A DNA stretch of 64,000 nt, taken from positions 124,001 through 188,000 of the forward strand of contig NZ_VCNP01000058.1 of NCBI RefSeq assembly GCF_006782915.1, written 5' to 3'. The position numbers and the translations under genes are program-made. Origin of the DNA: Streptomyces calvus. Its GTDB lineage: Bacteria; Actinomycetota; Actinomycetes; Streptomycetales; Streptomycetaceae. Below, one piece after another: positions 37,420-45,709 of this stretch (positions are counted from its first letter, which is position 1; each line of letters starts with the position of its first letter). The notes beneath the pieces are model-generated. The model saw only the letters and a list, made by a program, of their open reading frames with translations. It was not told the origin of the DNA and did not search any database.

Positions 37420-38232
37420 GTGAACCCCCTCACCCCGGCCGACGGCGCGGCGGGCCCCACGGCCGAACTGAACGGCGAGCCCGCCGCGCCGGAGGCGCTG
37501 CGCACCCTGGCCCTGACGAACTACGGCCACTTCACCACCATGACGGTGGAGAACGGCCGGGTCCGCGGACCGGACCTGCACCTGGAACGTCTGGCCCGCG
37601 ACTGCCGTGCCCTCTTCGACGTCCCGCTCGACACCGCACAGGTGCGCGCCTGGGCGCGCCGGGCGGTCTCGGCGACGGGCCGGTGCACCGTGCGGATCAC
37701 CGTCTTCGATCCGTCGCTCCACCTCGGCAACATCGCGGACGACGCGGATCCGCGGGTCCTGGTGACGTCCAGGCCCGCGCCCGCCCACGCACCGGCACCG
37801 CTGCGGGTGCGGTCCGTCACGCACCTGCGGGACCTGCCGGAGGTGAAGGGCGTCGGCCTGTTCGGCGTGCTGCGGCGGCGGCGCGAGGCCCGCAGGGCGG
37901 GATACGACGACGTCCTGTTCACCGACGGCGACGCGACGCTGCTGGAGGGCAGCACCTGGAACGTCGGCGTGATCCGCGCGGGCCGGGTGGTCTGGCCCCA
38001 CGGGCCGGTCCTGGCCGGCACCGCCCGTGAGGTGCTGCTGCGTGCCGGAGCGGGGACGACGGACCGTGTCCGGTTGCCCGAACTGGCCGACTGCGAGGCG
38101 GTGTTCGCCACCAACGCCACCGTCGGAGTCCTCCCGGTCACCCGTGTCGACGACCTGGAGTTCCCCGCGGACCACCCAGGCGTGACCGGCCTCGCCGCGC
38201 TCTACGCGTCGCTGCCGACGGAGTGGTTGTAG
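37420..38232 (+). CDS. pabC: 4-amino-4-deoxychorismate lyase (PABA formation)
   Basis: 270 residues, PLP fold-type IV enzyme. The catalytic Lys is in LPEVKGVGLFG, and the class signature continues with DVLFTDGDATLLEGSTWNVG. It removes pyruvate from aminodeoxychorismate to give p-aminobenzoate, the starter unit. The start taken is GTG at 37420, with GGGACGG upstream; GTG at 37393 is possible. It lies 46 bases after the PAS-LuxR gene on the same strand and probably shares its transcript. It is the last polyene gene on this side. Confidence 0.88.
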   Translation: MNPLTPADGAAGPTAELNGEPAAPEALRTLALTNYGHFTTMTVENGRVRGPDLHLERLARDCRALFDVPLDTAQVRAWARRAVSATGRCTVRITVFDPSLHLGNIADDADPRVLVTSRPAPAHAPAPLRVRSVTHLRDLPEVKGVGLFGVLRRRREARRAGYDDVLFTDGDATLLEGSTWNVGVIRAGRVVWPHGPVLAGTAREVLLRAGAGTTDRVRLPELADCEAVFATNATVGVLPVTRVDDLEFPADHPGVTGLAALYASLPTEWL

Positions 38233-38355
38233 CCCGCACGCCACCGCGGCGGCGTGCGGATGCGCGTGCGCGTGGTCGGGGTCGAAGCGTGCCCGGCACG
38301 GCCGGGTCCGCACCGCGGACGGGCCCGGCGACGGCCGCCTCCCACTCCCGAACTG

Positions 38356-38397
38356 TTGACAGGTGTACATCAAAGAGGAACGCTGAGAGCGCTCTCA
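38356..38397 (+). promoter_or_regulatory. Promoter -35 and CebR-like LacI-family operator of the glucanase gene
   Basis: A perfect 14-base palindrome TGAGAGCGCTCTCA (38384-38397) closely resembles the CebR-type operator TGGGAGCGCTCCCA of Streptomyces LacI-family sugar repressors. It lies 23 bases after TTGACA (38356-38361), at the expected -10/start region, although no good -10 is visible. Repression relieved by an oligosaccharide is implied. Confidence 0.75.
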
Positions 38398-38439
38398 ACC
38401 TCTTCCCCCCACCGACACGAAGTCGAAAGGAGACAGAGC

Positions 38440-39645
38440 ATGTTCGGCTCATTCAGACGCCGCATCCTGACCGTGGGAACGGCCGTCGCCACGGTGCTCG
38501 CGGGCTCGCTGCTCGCGACCGGAACGGCCGCACCCGCGCACGCCGCCGTCCCGGACACCATCCCCCTGCAGATCACCAACAACTCCGGCCGCGGCGAGCC
38601 GGTCTACGTCTACAACCTCGGCACCGAGCTGTCGACCGGACGGCAGGGCTGGGCCGACGCGAGCGGCACCTTCCACCCCTGGCCCGCGGGCGGCAACCCG
38701 CCCACCCCCGCCCCGGACGCGTCGATCGCCGGCCCCGCGGCAGGACAGTCGACCACCATCCGGATCCCCAAGTTCTCCGGCCGCATCTACTTCTCCTACG
38801 GCGAGAAGCTCGTCTTCAAGCTGGCCACGGGCGGCCTGGTGCAGCCCGCCGTGCAGAACCCCTCCGACCCCAACCGGAACATCCTGTTCAACTGGTCCGA
38901 GTACACGCTCAACGACTCCGGGCTGTGGCTCAACAGCACCCAGGTCGACATGTTCTCCGCGCCCTACTCGGTGGGCGTGAAGCGCGGCGACGGCAGCACC
39001 GCGACCACCGGACGGCTCAAGCCCGGCGGCTACAACGCGGTCTTCAACACCCTGAGGGGACAGTCCGGAGGCTGGGGCAACCTGATCCACACCCGCTCCG
39101 ACGGCACCGTACTGCGCGCCCTGTCGCCGCTGTACGGAGTGGAGACGGGCGCCCTGCCGGCGTCGGTCATGGACGACTACGTCAACCGCGTCTGGGACAA
39201 GTACGCCGGCTCCACCCTGACCGTCACCCCCTTCGGTGACCGGCCCGACGTCAAGTACTACGGCCGGGTCTCGGGCGGCGTCATGAACTTCACCGACGGC
39301 TCGGGCGCCGTCGTGACCAGCTTCCAGAAGCCGGACGCCTCCTCCATCTTCGGCTGCCACAAGCTGCTCGACGCCCCCAACGACCAGGTGCGCGGCCCGA
39401 TCTCCCGCACCCTGTGCGCCGGCTTCCACCGCTCCACCCTGCTGAGCAACCCCAACCAGCCCGACTCCGGCTCCGGCGGCTTCTACCAGGACGCCGTCAC
39501 CAACCACTACGCCCGCGCCGTCCACGCCCAGATGGCCGACGGCAAGGCCTACGCCTTCGCCTTCGACGACGTCGGCAACCACGAGTCGCTCGTCCACGAC
39601 GGCAACCCGCAGCAGGCCTCCGTCACGCTCGACCCGTTCGACTGA
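38440..39645 (+). CDS. Secreted glycoside hydrolase family 64 beta-1,3-glucanase
   Basis: 401 residues. A Sec signal peptide (FRRRILTVGTAVATVLAGS, cleavage probably after PAHA near residue 35) is followed by the GH64 domain, starting IPLQITNNSGRGEPVYVYN. Candidate catalytic acids are the Glu of NWSEYTL and the Asp of TQVDMFSAP, at the relative places of the laminaripentaose-producing enzyme of S. matensis. GH64 enzymes cut beta-1,3-glucan, the main wall polymer of fungi, to laminaripentaose. AAAGGAG lies before the ATG. There is no carbohydrate-binding module. It stands alone between pabC and the inositol operon, under a CebR-like operator. Confidence 0.92.
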   Translation: MFGSFRRRILTVGTAVATVLAGSLLATGTAAPAHAAVPDTIPLQITNNSGRGEPVYVYNLGTELSTGRQGWADASGTFHPWPAGGNPPTPAPDASIAGPAAGQSTTIRIPKFSGRIYFSYGEKLVFKLATGGLVQPAVQNPSDPNRNILFNWSEYTLNDSGLWLNSTQVDMFSAPYSVGVKRGDGSTATTGRLKPGGYNAVFNTLRGQSGGWGNLIHTRSDGTVLRALSPLYGVETGALPASVMDDYVNRVWDKYAGSTLTVTPFGDRPDVKYYGRVSGGVMNFTDGSGAVVTSFQKPDASSIFGCHKLLDAPNDQVRGPISRTLCAGFHRSTLLSNPNQPDSGSGGFYQDAVTNHYARAVHAQMADGKAYAFAFDDVGNHESLVHDGNPQQASVTLDPFD

Positions 39646-39679
39646 CCCCTGCCGGCCTCCCCCCCCACGGGGACCGCAT

Positions 39680-39712
39680 CGGTGGCGGCGCGCAGTAGCG
39701 GCGCCGCCACCG
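39680..39712. terminator. Shared hairpin between convergent glucanase and inositol genes
   Basis: CGGTGGCGGCGC (39680-39691) and its exact complement (39701-39712) form a 12-base-pair stem with a 9-base loop, midway in the 88-base gap between convergent stops. It can serve both strands. Confidence 0.75.
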
Positions 39713-39733
39713 GTGACGACGGCCACCGGACCG

Positions 39734-40600
39734 TCAGCCGATGAGCTCCTTGCGGATCCGGTCCAGCATGAACGACGAGGACGCGCGGGCCCGTTCCTCC
39801 CAGGCGAAGACACAGGCCGTGGCCACCCCGTCGAAGTCCATCTCCCTCAGCGTGCCGAAGAACGCGTCCCAGTCCACCTCGCCCTGACCGATGTCGAGGT
39901 GCTGGTGGATGCGGGCGGGCGTGCCCGGCGGGTTGAGGATGTACCGCAGACCCGAGGAACCCTTGTGGTCGAAGGTGTCCGCGATGTGCACGTGCCGCAG
40001 CTTGTCCCCGGCGTACCGCAGCATCGCCGCGACGTCCGCCACCGCGTCCGCGCCCGACAGGTGGAAGGTGTGCGGAGCGCAGTACAGGTAGTTCACCCAC
40101 GGCTTGTTGACCGCACGGACCAGATCGACCGCCGGGGCGTTCTCCTCGCAGAAGTCGTCCGGGTGCGCCTCCAGGTTCAGGGCGATGCCCTCCCGTTCGA
40201 AGACCGGCAGCAGGTCCTCCATCGAGCGCCAGAACGCGGCCTCGCTCTCCGCGGCGCGCTCCGGGCGGCCGTTGAACTCCGAGTTCATCAGCGGACAGCC
40301 GAGCTCGACGGTGATCTCGATCATCCGCCGCCAGTACCGCACGGCGGTCCGCCGCTCCGTCTCGTCCGGAGACGACCACTTGTACAGCGGCAGCACGGAC
40401 GACAGCTGTACGCCGTACCGGGCCAGCGCCGTCTTCAGCTCGCGCACCCGGTCGTCGTCGGCACGCGGGTGCAGGAAGAACGGCATGAAGTCGTCACGGG
40501 GCGACAACTCGATGTAGTCGTAGCCCAGTTCGGCGACGGTGCGCACCATCTCGTCGATCGGCAGGGCACGGAACATGTACGGGTCGAGGGCGATCTTCAC
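39734..40600 (-). CDS. iolH: IolH, inositol-pathway sugar isomerase/epimerase-like protein
   Basis: 288 residues, TIM-barrel of the AP-endonuclease-2/xylose-isomerase-like family. The protein follows Bacillus subtilis IolH closely from memory of that sequence, for example KIALDPYMFR, ELSPRDDF, NSEFNGRPE, LYCAPHTFHL and GLRYILNPPGT. The exact reaction of IolH is not settled. The GTG start overlaps the iolG stop by 4 bases (GTGA) and has GGAGGTG upstream, so translation is coupled. It is the last gene of the inositol operon. Confidence 0.93.
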   Translation of the reverse strand: MKIALDPYMFRALPIDEMVRTVAELGYDYIELSPRDDFMPFFLHPRADDDRVRELKTALARYGVQLSSVLPLYKWSSPDETERRTAVRYWRRMIEITVELGCPLMNSEFNGRPERAAESEAAFWRSMEDLLPVFEREGIALNLEAHPDDFCEENAPAVDLVRAVNKPWVNYLYCAPHTFHLSGADAVADVAAMLRYAGDKLRHVHIADTFDHKGSSGLRYILNPPGTPARIHQHLDIGQGEVDWDAFFGTLREMDFDGVATACVFAWEERARASSSFMLDRIRKELIG

Positions 40601-41613
40601 GCTGCACCTCCGTAGAAGGCGGGCCGGGGCCTGATGTCGGTGGCGACCGTGCGGTCCTCCTGGAGGGAGGTGACGGTCGCGCGGGTGATGGCGGTCGCCG
40701 CGTATCCGTCCCAGGCGGACGGGCCGGTGGGCTCCGCGCCCGCCGCGACCCGGGCGACCCACTCGCGGAACTCGGTGTCGAAGGCGTCCGCGAAACGGCC
40801 CACCCAGTCCGTGGGCACCCGGGTGCTGTGCGCCGCGGCGGTGCGCACGGCCGGCGAGGCCGGGTCGGGCAGCCTGACCAGGCCCTCCTCGCCGACGGTC
40901 TCGCACTGGATGTCGTAGCCGTACTGGCAGTTGACGAACACCTCCAGGTCGATGCGGACCCCCTTCGCCGTCTCGAAGAGCATGATCTGCGGATCCCTGA
41001 GGTGGGCGAACCGCTTGCGCGTCGACCGGGGCGTGACCACCTGCGCGGAGACGATCTCGTCGTCGAGGAGCCAGCGCAGCACGTCCACCTCGTGCACCGC
41101 GGTGTCCAGCGCGGCCATGTCCGAGGTGTAGGACTCGGGGACCGTCGGGTTGCGGTGCGCGCAGTGCACGACCAGGGGCTCGCCGATCGCGCCCGAGTCG
41201 ATGACCTGCTTCATCTGCCGGTAGCCGGCGTCGTAGCGGCGCATGAACCCGACCTGTACCAGACGGCGGCCGTTGGCCGTCTCCGCCTCGGTGATGCGCA
41301 GGCAGTCCTCGACCGTGGTGGCCAGGGGCTTCTCGCAGAACACGGGCTTGCCGGCGGTGATCGCGTTCAGTACGTGCTCGGCGTGCGTCGGCCCCCAGGA
41401 GGTGACGAGCACCGCGTCGACGTCGTCGGACGCGATCAGCTCCGCGCCGTCCGCGGCGACCCGCGCGCCGACCGGCGCGGCGGCCTCGGCCGCGCGGGAG
41501 CGGTCGATGTCGGTGACCGCGGTGACCCGGGCGCCGGTCACGGTCCCGGTGAGACGGCGGATGTGTTCCCGGCCTATCCAGCCGGCTCCGATGACCCCGA
41601 TGCGCACAGTCAT
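40597..41613 (-). CDS. iolG: Inositol 2-dehydrogenase
   Basis: 338 residues, Gfo/Idh/MocA family. The N-terminal Rossmann fold starts with VIGAGWIGREHIRRL. The EKPLATTVEDCL motif carries the conserved Lys, and the HEVDVLRWLLDDE motif carries the His that binds substrate. It oxidises myo-inositol to scyllo-inosose with NAD+, the first step of the pathway. The ATG at 41613 has AAAGGA upstream, 52 bases after the transporter gene. A related scyllo-inositol dehydrogenase cannot be excluded, but context favours myo-inositol. Confidence 0.92.
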   Translation of the reverse strand: MTVRIGVIGAGWIGREHIRRLTGTVTGARVTAVTDIDRSRAAEAAAPVGARVAADGAELIASDDVDAVLVTSWGPTHAEHVLNAITAGKPVFCEKPLATTVEDCLRITEAETANGRRLVQVGFMRRYDAGYRQMKQVIDSGAIGEPLVVHCAHRNPTVPESYTSDMAALDTAVHEVDVLRWLLDDEIVSAQVVTPRSTRKRFAHLRDPQIMLFETAKGVRIDLEVFVNCQYGYDIQCETVGEEGLVRLPDPASPAVRTAAAHSTRVPTDWVGRFADAFDTEFREWVARVAAGAEPTGPSAWDGYAATAITRATVTSLQEDRTVATDIRPRPAFYGGAA

Positions 41614-41665
41614 GGGGCAGTCCTTTCTACGGTCCCGGGCCGAAGAGAACCCGGGCGGGGGAGGG

Positions 41666-43132
41666 TCAGGAGAAGCGGGCCTTGAGCTCCGTCTCGAGCG
41701 TTTCGAGCGTGCGGCCCCTGGTCTCGGGCATGTACCGCTTGACGAAGGCGAGGGAGAGCACGCCGAGCGCCGCGAAGAGGAAGAAGGTGCTGGAGATCCC
41801 GATCCGGGCCACGAGCGACGGGAAGACCAGCCCGATCGCGAAGTTGGTGAGCCACAGCACCACCGCGGCGACACCCATGCCGAAGGCGCGCATCCGCATC
41901 GGGAAGATCTCCGAGAGGGTCAGCCAGGTCACCGGTGAGATCGCGCCCTGCTGGAAGGCGAGGAAGGTGACCGTCATCGCGAGCACGGCGCAGGCGCGGC
42001 CCCACCCCTCGGGCAGCGTGAGGGAGAAGACACCGATCAGCAACAGTGCGCCCGTCGTGCCCAGTTGGCCCGTCATCAGCATCGGCCGGCGGTCCACCCG
42101 GCCCAGCAGCCAGATGCCGACGACGGTGGCGGCCACCGAGATCACCCCGTTGGCGATGTTCGCCGTGAGGGCGCTGTCCGCGGTGAAACCCGCGTCGGTG
42201 AGGATCTGCGTGCCGTAGTACATGATCGTGTTGACGCCGGTGACCTGCTGCACGATCGCGATGCCGAAACCGACGAGCATCAGCCGGCGCACCCAGGGGA
42301 CGGACCGCATGTCGCGCCAGCCGCCGAGCTTCTCCCGCTCGTCGCGGACGGAGAGGGCGCTCACCTCGCTCAGCTCCGTCCCGGCCCGCCGCTCCGACCG
42401 GATCTCCCGCAGCACCGCGAAGGCCTCGCCGAAGCGGCCCTTGGCGGCCAGCCAGCGCGGACTCTCCGGCATGACCAGCATGCCGAACCAGAGGACCACG
42501 GCGGGCAGTGTGGCGACCACCAGCATCCAGCGCCAGACACCGCCGGACTCGCCGCCCACCCGTGCGATCAGCGCGTTGGAGGTGAAGGCGAGCAACTGCC
42601 CGGTCACGATCATCAGTTCGTTGCGGGTGACCAGTGCGCCGCGCCGTTCGGCCGGGGACACCTCCGCGAGGTACACCGGCACCGTCACCGACGCGCCGCC
42701 GACCGCGAGGCCGAGGACGAACCGCGCCACGACCATGACCGCGGTGGTCGGGGCGAGCGTGCAGCCCAGCGCGCCGACGAAGAACAGCACGGCCAGCCAC
42801 AGGATGGTGCGCCGCCGTCCCCGCCGGTCGGACAGCCGGCCGCCGGTGACCGCGCCGAGCGCCGCACCCAGCAGCAGCGAACTGGTGACCATGCCCTCGG
42901 TGACCGCGGTCAGCCCGAGGTCGTCGGTCATGTACGGCAGCGCGCCGTTGATGACACCGGTGTCGTAGCCGAAGAGGAGGCCGCCGAACGTGGCGACGAG
43001 GGTGATGACCCTCAGCCGGCGCCGCACGGCCGGCGGCGGGTCGTCGCTCACGGCGGCGGTGACCGCGGCCGGACCGGCGGGCTGCGCGGGCGGGTCGGCG
43101 GGCTGCGCGGGCGTGTCGTCCCTGACGTCCAT
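41666..43132 (-). CDS. iolT: MFS sugar-porter family inositol transporter
   Basis: 488 residues with a ~40-residue Pro/Ala-rich cytoplasmic N-terminus and 12 predicted membrane segments. Sugar-porter signatures are present: GYDTGVINGAL in helix 1, GRLSDRRGRRRT after helix 2, PESPRWLAAKGR at the end of helix 6 and a second PETRGRTLETLE near the C-terminus. This is the proton-symporter family of IolT-type inositol importers. GGAGG sits 5 bases before the ATG. It is 9 bases after the preceding gene and lies inside the iol operon, which gives the substrate. Confidence 0.9.
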   Translation of the reverse strand: MDVRDDTPAQPADPPAQPAGPAAVTAAVSDDPPPAVRRRLRVITLVATFGGLLFGYDTGVINGALPYMTDDLGLTAVTEGMVTSSLLLGAALGAVTGGRLSDRRGRRRTILWLAVLFFVGALGCTLAPTTAVMVVARFVLGLAVGGASVTVPVYLAEVSPAERRGALVTRNELMIVTGQLLAFTSNALIARVGGESGGVWRWMLVVATLPAVVLWFGMLVMPESPRWLAAKGRFGEAFAVLREIRSERRAGTELSEVSALSVRDEREKLGGWRDMRSVPWVRRLMLVGFGIAIVQQVTGVNTIMYYGTQILTDAGFTADSALTANIANGVISVAATVVGIWLLGRVDRRPMLMTGQLGTTGALLLIGVFSLTLPEGWGRACAVLAMTVTFLAFQQGAISPVTWLTLSEIFPMRMRAFGMGVAAVVLWLTNFAIGLVFPSLVARIGISSTFFLFAALGVLSLAFVKRYMPETRGRTLETLETELKARFS

Positions 43133-43141
43133 GGTGGCCTC

Positions 43142-44092
43142 CTACCGGTTGTCGTTCGGGCGCCGGGTGCCGCTCAGGCCGCAGCGCGCCAGGTGCTCAC
43201 GGGTGCGCACGGCGATGGGCAGCGGCACCTCGGGCGCGCACGGATACAGGTCCTGCTCGACGATGACGAACAACTCGGCGTCCAGAGCGGCGAGTTCACG
43301 GATCACCTCGGCCGGGTCGGGCACCCCGGCCGGCGGGGACACGCACACGCCCCGCTGGACGGCCTGGCCGAACGACAGGCCCTCGGCGGCCACCTGGGCC
43401 AGCACCTCCGGGTCCATCTGCTTGATGTGGACGTACCCGACGCGGTCGCCGTAGCGGCGGATCAGGTCGACGGTGTCACCGCCGCCGTAGGCGACGTGCC
43501 CGGTGTCCAGGCAGAGGTTGGTGAAGCGGCCGTCCGACTCGTTGAGCAGCCGCTCGATCTCCGGCTGCGTCTGGATGTGGCTGTCGGCGTGCGGATGGAT
43601 CACCAGACGCACGTCGTACTCGTCCAGGAGCAGCCGGCCGAGCCGGTCGGCGTTGCGGCCGAAGCCCGCCCACTGCTCGGGCGTCAGCTCGGGCGGCTCC
43701 GTGCAGGCGCCGGTCTTCTCGTCCCGGTACATCGGCGGGATGAGCACGAGGTGGCGGGCTCCCGCGGCGGCGGTCAGCGCGGCGACCTGCCGGACGTGGG
43801 CGAGCATCCCGTCCCAGGCCTCCGGCCGGTGCAGCGCGCCGAACGCGGTGCCGCCGGACACCTTCAGCCCGCGGGCGTCCAGCTCCTCCCGCAGCTGCCG
43901 CGGATCGGTGGGCAGATAGCCGTAGGGGCCCAGTTCGAGCCACTCGTAGCCCGCCCGGGCCAGCTCGTCGAGGAAGCGGGTGTGCGGGACCTGGTGTTCG
44001 TCCTCGGGGAACCACACGCCCCAGGAGTCGGGGGCCGAGCCGAGACAGAGGTTGCCCGCGACGGTGCGGAGCGGGGACGGCGTCGTTGCCAT
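43142..44092 (-). CDS. iolE: IolE/MocC-type inosose dehydratase-like protein
   Basis: 316 residues, TIM-barrel isomerase family. GSAPDSWGVWFP near the N-terminus and IHPHADSHIQTQPEIERLL with metal-binding His/Glu residues fit the IolE/MocC branch. The probable reaction is dehydration of scyllo-inosose to 3,5/4-trihydroxycyclohexanedione, which no other gene here would do. Two ATGs lie close together: AAGGA abuts the one at 44098 and is 6 bases before the one at 44092, so 44092 is preferred. An 87-base gap precedes it. Alternatively it is an epimerase-like paralogue and the true IolE is elsewhere. Confidence 0.8.
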   Translation of the reverse strand: MATTPSPLRTVAGNLCLGSAPDSWGVWFPEDEHQVPHTRFLDELARAGYEWLELGPYGYLPTDPRQLREELDARGLKVSGGTAFGALHRPEAWDGMLAHVRQVAALTAAAGARHLVLIPPMYRDEKTGACTEPPELTPEQWAGFGRNADRLGRLLLDEYDVRLVIHPHADSHIQTQPEIERLLNESDGRFTNLCLDTGHVAYGGGDTVDLIRRYGDRVGYVHIKQMDPEVLAQVAAEGLSFGQAVQRGVCVSPPAGVPDPAEVIRELAALDAELFVIVEQDLYPCAPEVPLPIAVRTREHLARCGLSGTRRPNDNR

Positions 44093-44179
44093 GGCCATTC
44101 CTTGGGGGAGAGGGGAAGGGGTGTCCTGCGGAGGGGGTGCCGCTGTGGCGCGGCACCCGGGGGTGTGCGGAGGGCCGGG

Positions 44180-45682
44180 TCAGGCGGAGGTGGGGAAGGC
44201 GAACCCGGCGGCGTCCTGCCGCGCCGGGCGCGGCCAGCGGGTGGTGACGACCTTCGGCCGGGTGTAGAAGCGCACGCCCTCGGGGCCGTGCACGGGGGAG
44301 TCGCCGATCAGCGAGTCCTTCCAGCCGCCGAAGGAGTAGTACGACATCGGCACGGGCACCGGCACGTTGACGCCGATCATGCCGACCTGCACCCTGCGCT
44401 GGAAGCGCCGCGCCGCCTCGCCCGAGCCGGTGAACAGCGCGGTGCCGTTGCCGTACGGGTTGGCGTTGATCAGGTCGATCGCCTCGTCGAGGGTGTCGAC
44501 GCGGACCACCGCGAGGACCGGGCCGAACAGCTCCTGCCGGTAGGCGTCCATCTCCGGGGTGACGTGGTCGAGCAGCGACGGGCCGGTGAAGAAGCCGTCG
44601 GCGCACTCCGGGTGGCCGTCCGGCTTCAGCCCGCGGCCGTCCACGACGACGGTGGCGCCCTGCCCGGCCGCGGTGCCGACGGCCCGCTCGACGCGATCGC
44701 GGGCGTCCTCGGTGATCAGCGGGCCCATCTCCACGCCGGGGACGTGGCCCGGCCCGACCTTCACCTCGCGGGCCCGGCGCGCCAGCGCCTCGACCAGCCC
44801 GTTGGCGGCGGACCCGACCGCGACCGCCACGGACACGGCCATGCAGCGCTCACCGGCCGAACCGTAGGCGCCCGCCGTGATGTGACCGGCGGCGAACTCC
44901 GGGTCGGCGTCCGGCAGGACCACCGCGTGGTTCTTGGCGCCGCCGAGCGCCTGCACCCGCTTGCCGGCCGACGTCGCCGCCCCGTGCACGTACTGGGCGA
45001 CGGGCGTGGACCCGACGAACGACACCGCCTCGATGCCCGGGTGGGCGAGGATCGCGTCGACCGCCTCCTTGCCGCCGTGCACCACGTTGAACACGCCGTC
45101 CGGCAGTCCCGCCCGCCGGTACAGCCCGGCCACGAAGCCGGCCGCCGACGGGTCGCGCTCGCTGGGCTTGAGGACGAAGGTGTTGCCGGTCGCGATGGCG
45201 ATCGGGTGCATCCACAGCGGCACCATCGCCGGGAAGTTGAACGGGGTGATGCCCGCGACGACACCGAGCGGCCGACGGAAGTCGTGCACGTCCACACCGC
45301 GCGACACCTGGTCGGAATGGCTGCCCTTGAGGACGTCGCCCAGCCCGCAGGCGAACTCCACGACCTCGCGGCCCCGCACGATCTCGCCGCGCGCGTCGTC
45401 CACCGTCTTTCCGTGCTCGGCCGAGATGATCCGGGCCAGCTCCTCCTCGTGCTCCACGAGGAGCTGGCGGAAGGCGAACATCACCTGGGTGCGCTGCGTC
45501 AGCGACGACTCGGACCAGGTCTCGAAGGCGGCGGCGGCCCGGGTGACGGCGGCGTCCACGTCGGCGGCCGTGCCGAGGACCACCCGGGCCCGGATCCGGC
45601 CGGTGGCCGGGTCGAACACCGGAGCGGTGGCCGATGCGGAGCCGGCGGGCGAGCCGCCGATCCAGTGCTTGATGATCTCCAC
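44180..45682 (-). CDS. iolA: Methylmalonate-semialdehyde dehydrogenase (CoA-acylating)
   Basis: 500 residues, aldehyde dehydrogenase superfamily. It carries PFNFPAMVPLWM and KPSERDPS in the cofactor domain and the catalytic Cys in SAGERCMAVSVAV, the pattern of MmsA/IolA enzymes. It converts malonic semialdehyde from inositol breakdown to acetyl-CoA (and methylmalonate semialdehyde to propionyl-CoA). The start is GTG at 45682 with AAAGGA upstream, 27 bases after iolD. The acyl-CoA it makes could in principle feed polyketide extension, but that is speculation. Confidence 0.95.
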   Translation of the reverse strand: MEIIKHWIGGSPAGSASATAPVFDPATGRIRARVVLGTAADVDAAVTRAAAAFETWSESSLTQRTQVMFAFRQLLVEHEEELARIISAEHGKTVDDARGEIVRGREVVEFACGLGDVLKGSHSDQVSRGVDVHDFRRPLGVVAGITPFNFPAMVPLWMHPIAIATGNTFVLKPSERDPSAAGFVAGLYRRAGLPDGVFNVVHGGKEAVDAILAHPGIEAVSFVGSTPVAQYVHGAATSAGKRVQALGGAKNHAVVLPDADPEFAAGHITAGAYGSAGERCMAVSVAVAVGSAANGLVEALARRAREVKVGPGHVPGVEMGPLITEDARDRVERAVGTAAGQGATVVVDGRGLKPDGHPECADGFFTGPSLLDHVTPEMDAYRQELFGPVLAVVRVDTLDEAIDLINANPYGNGTALFTGSGEAARRFQRRVQVGMIGVNVPVPVPMSYYSFGGWKDSLIGDSPVHGPEGVRFYTRPKVVTTRWPRPARQDAAGFAFPTSA

Positions 45683-45709
45683 GTGCGGTTTCCTTTGCAG
45701 AGCCGGGGG

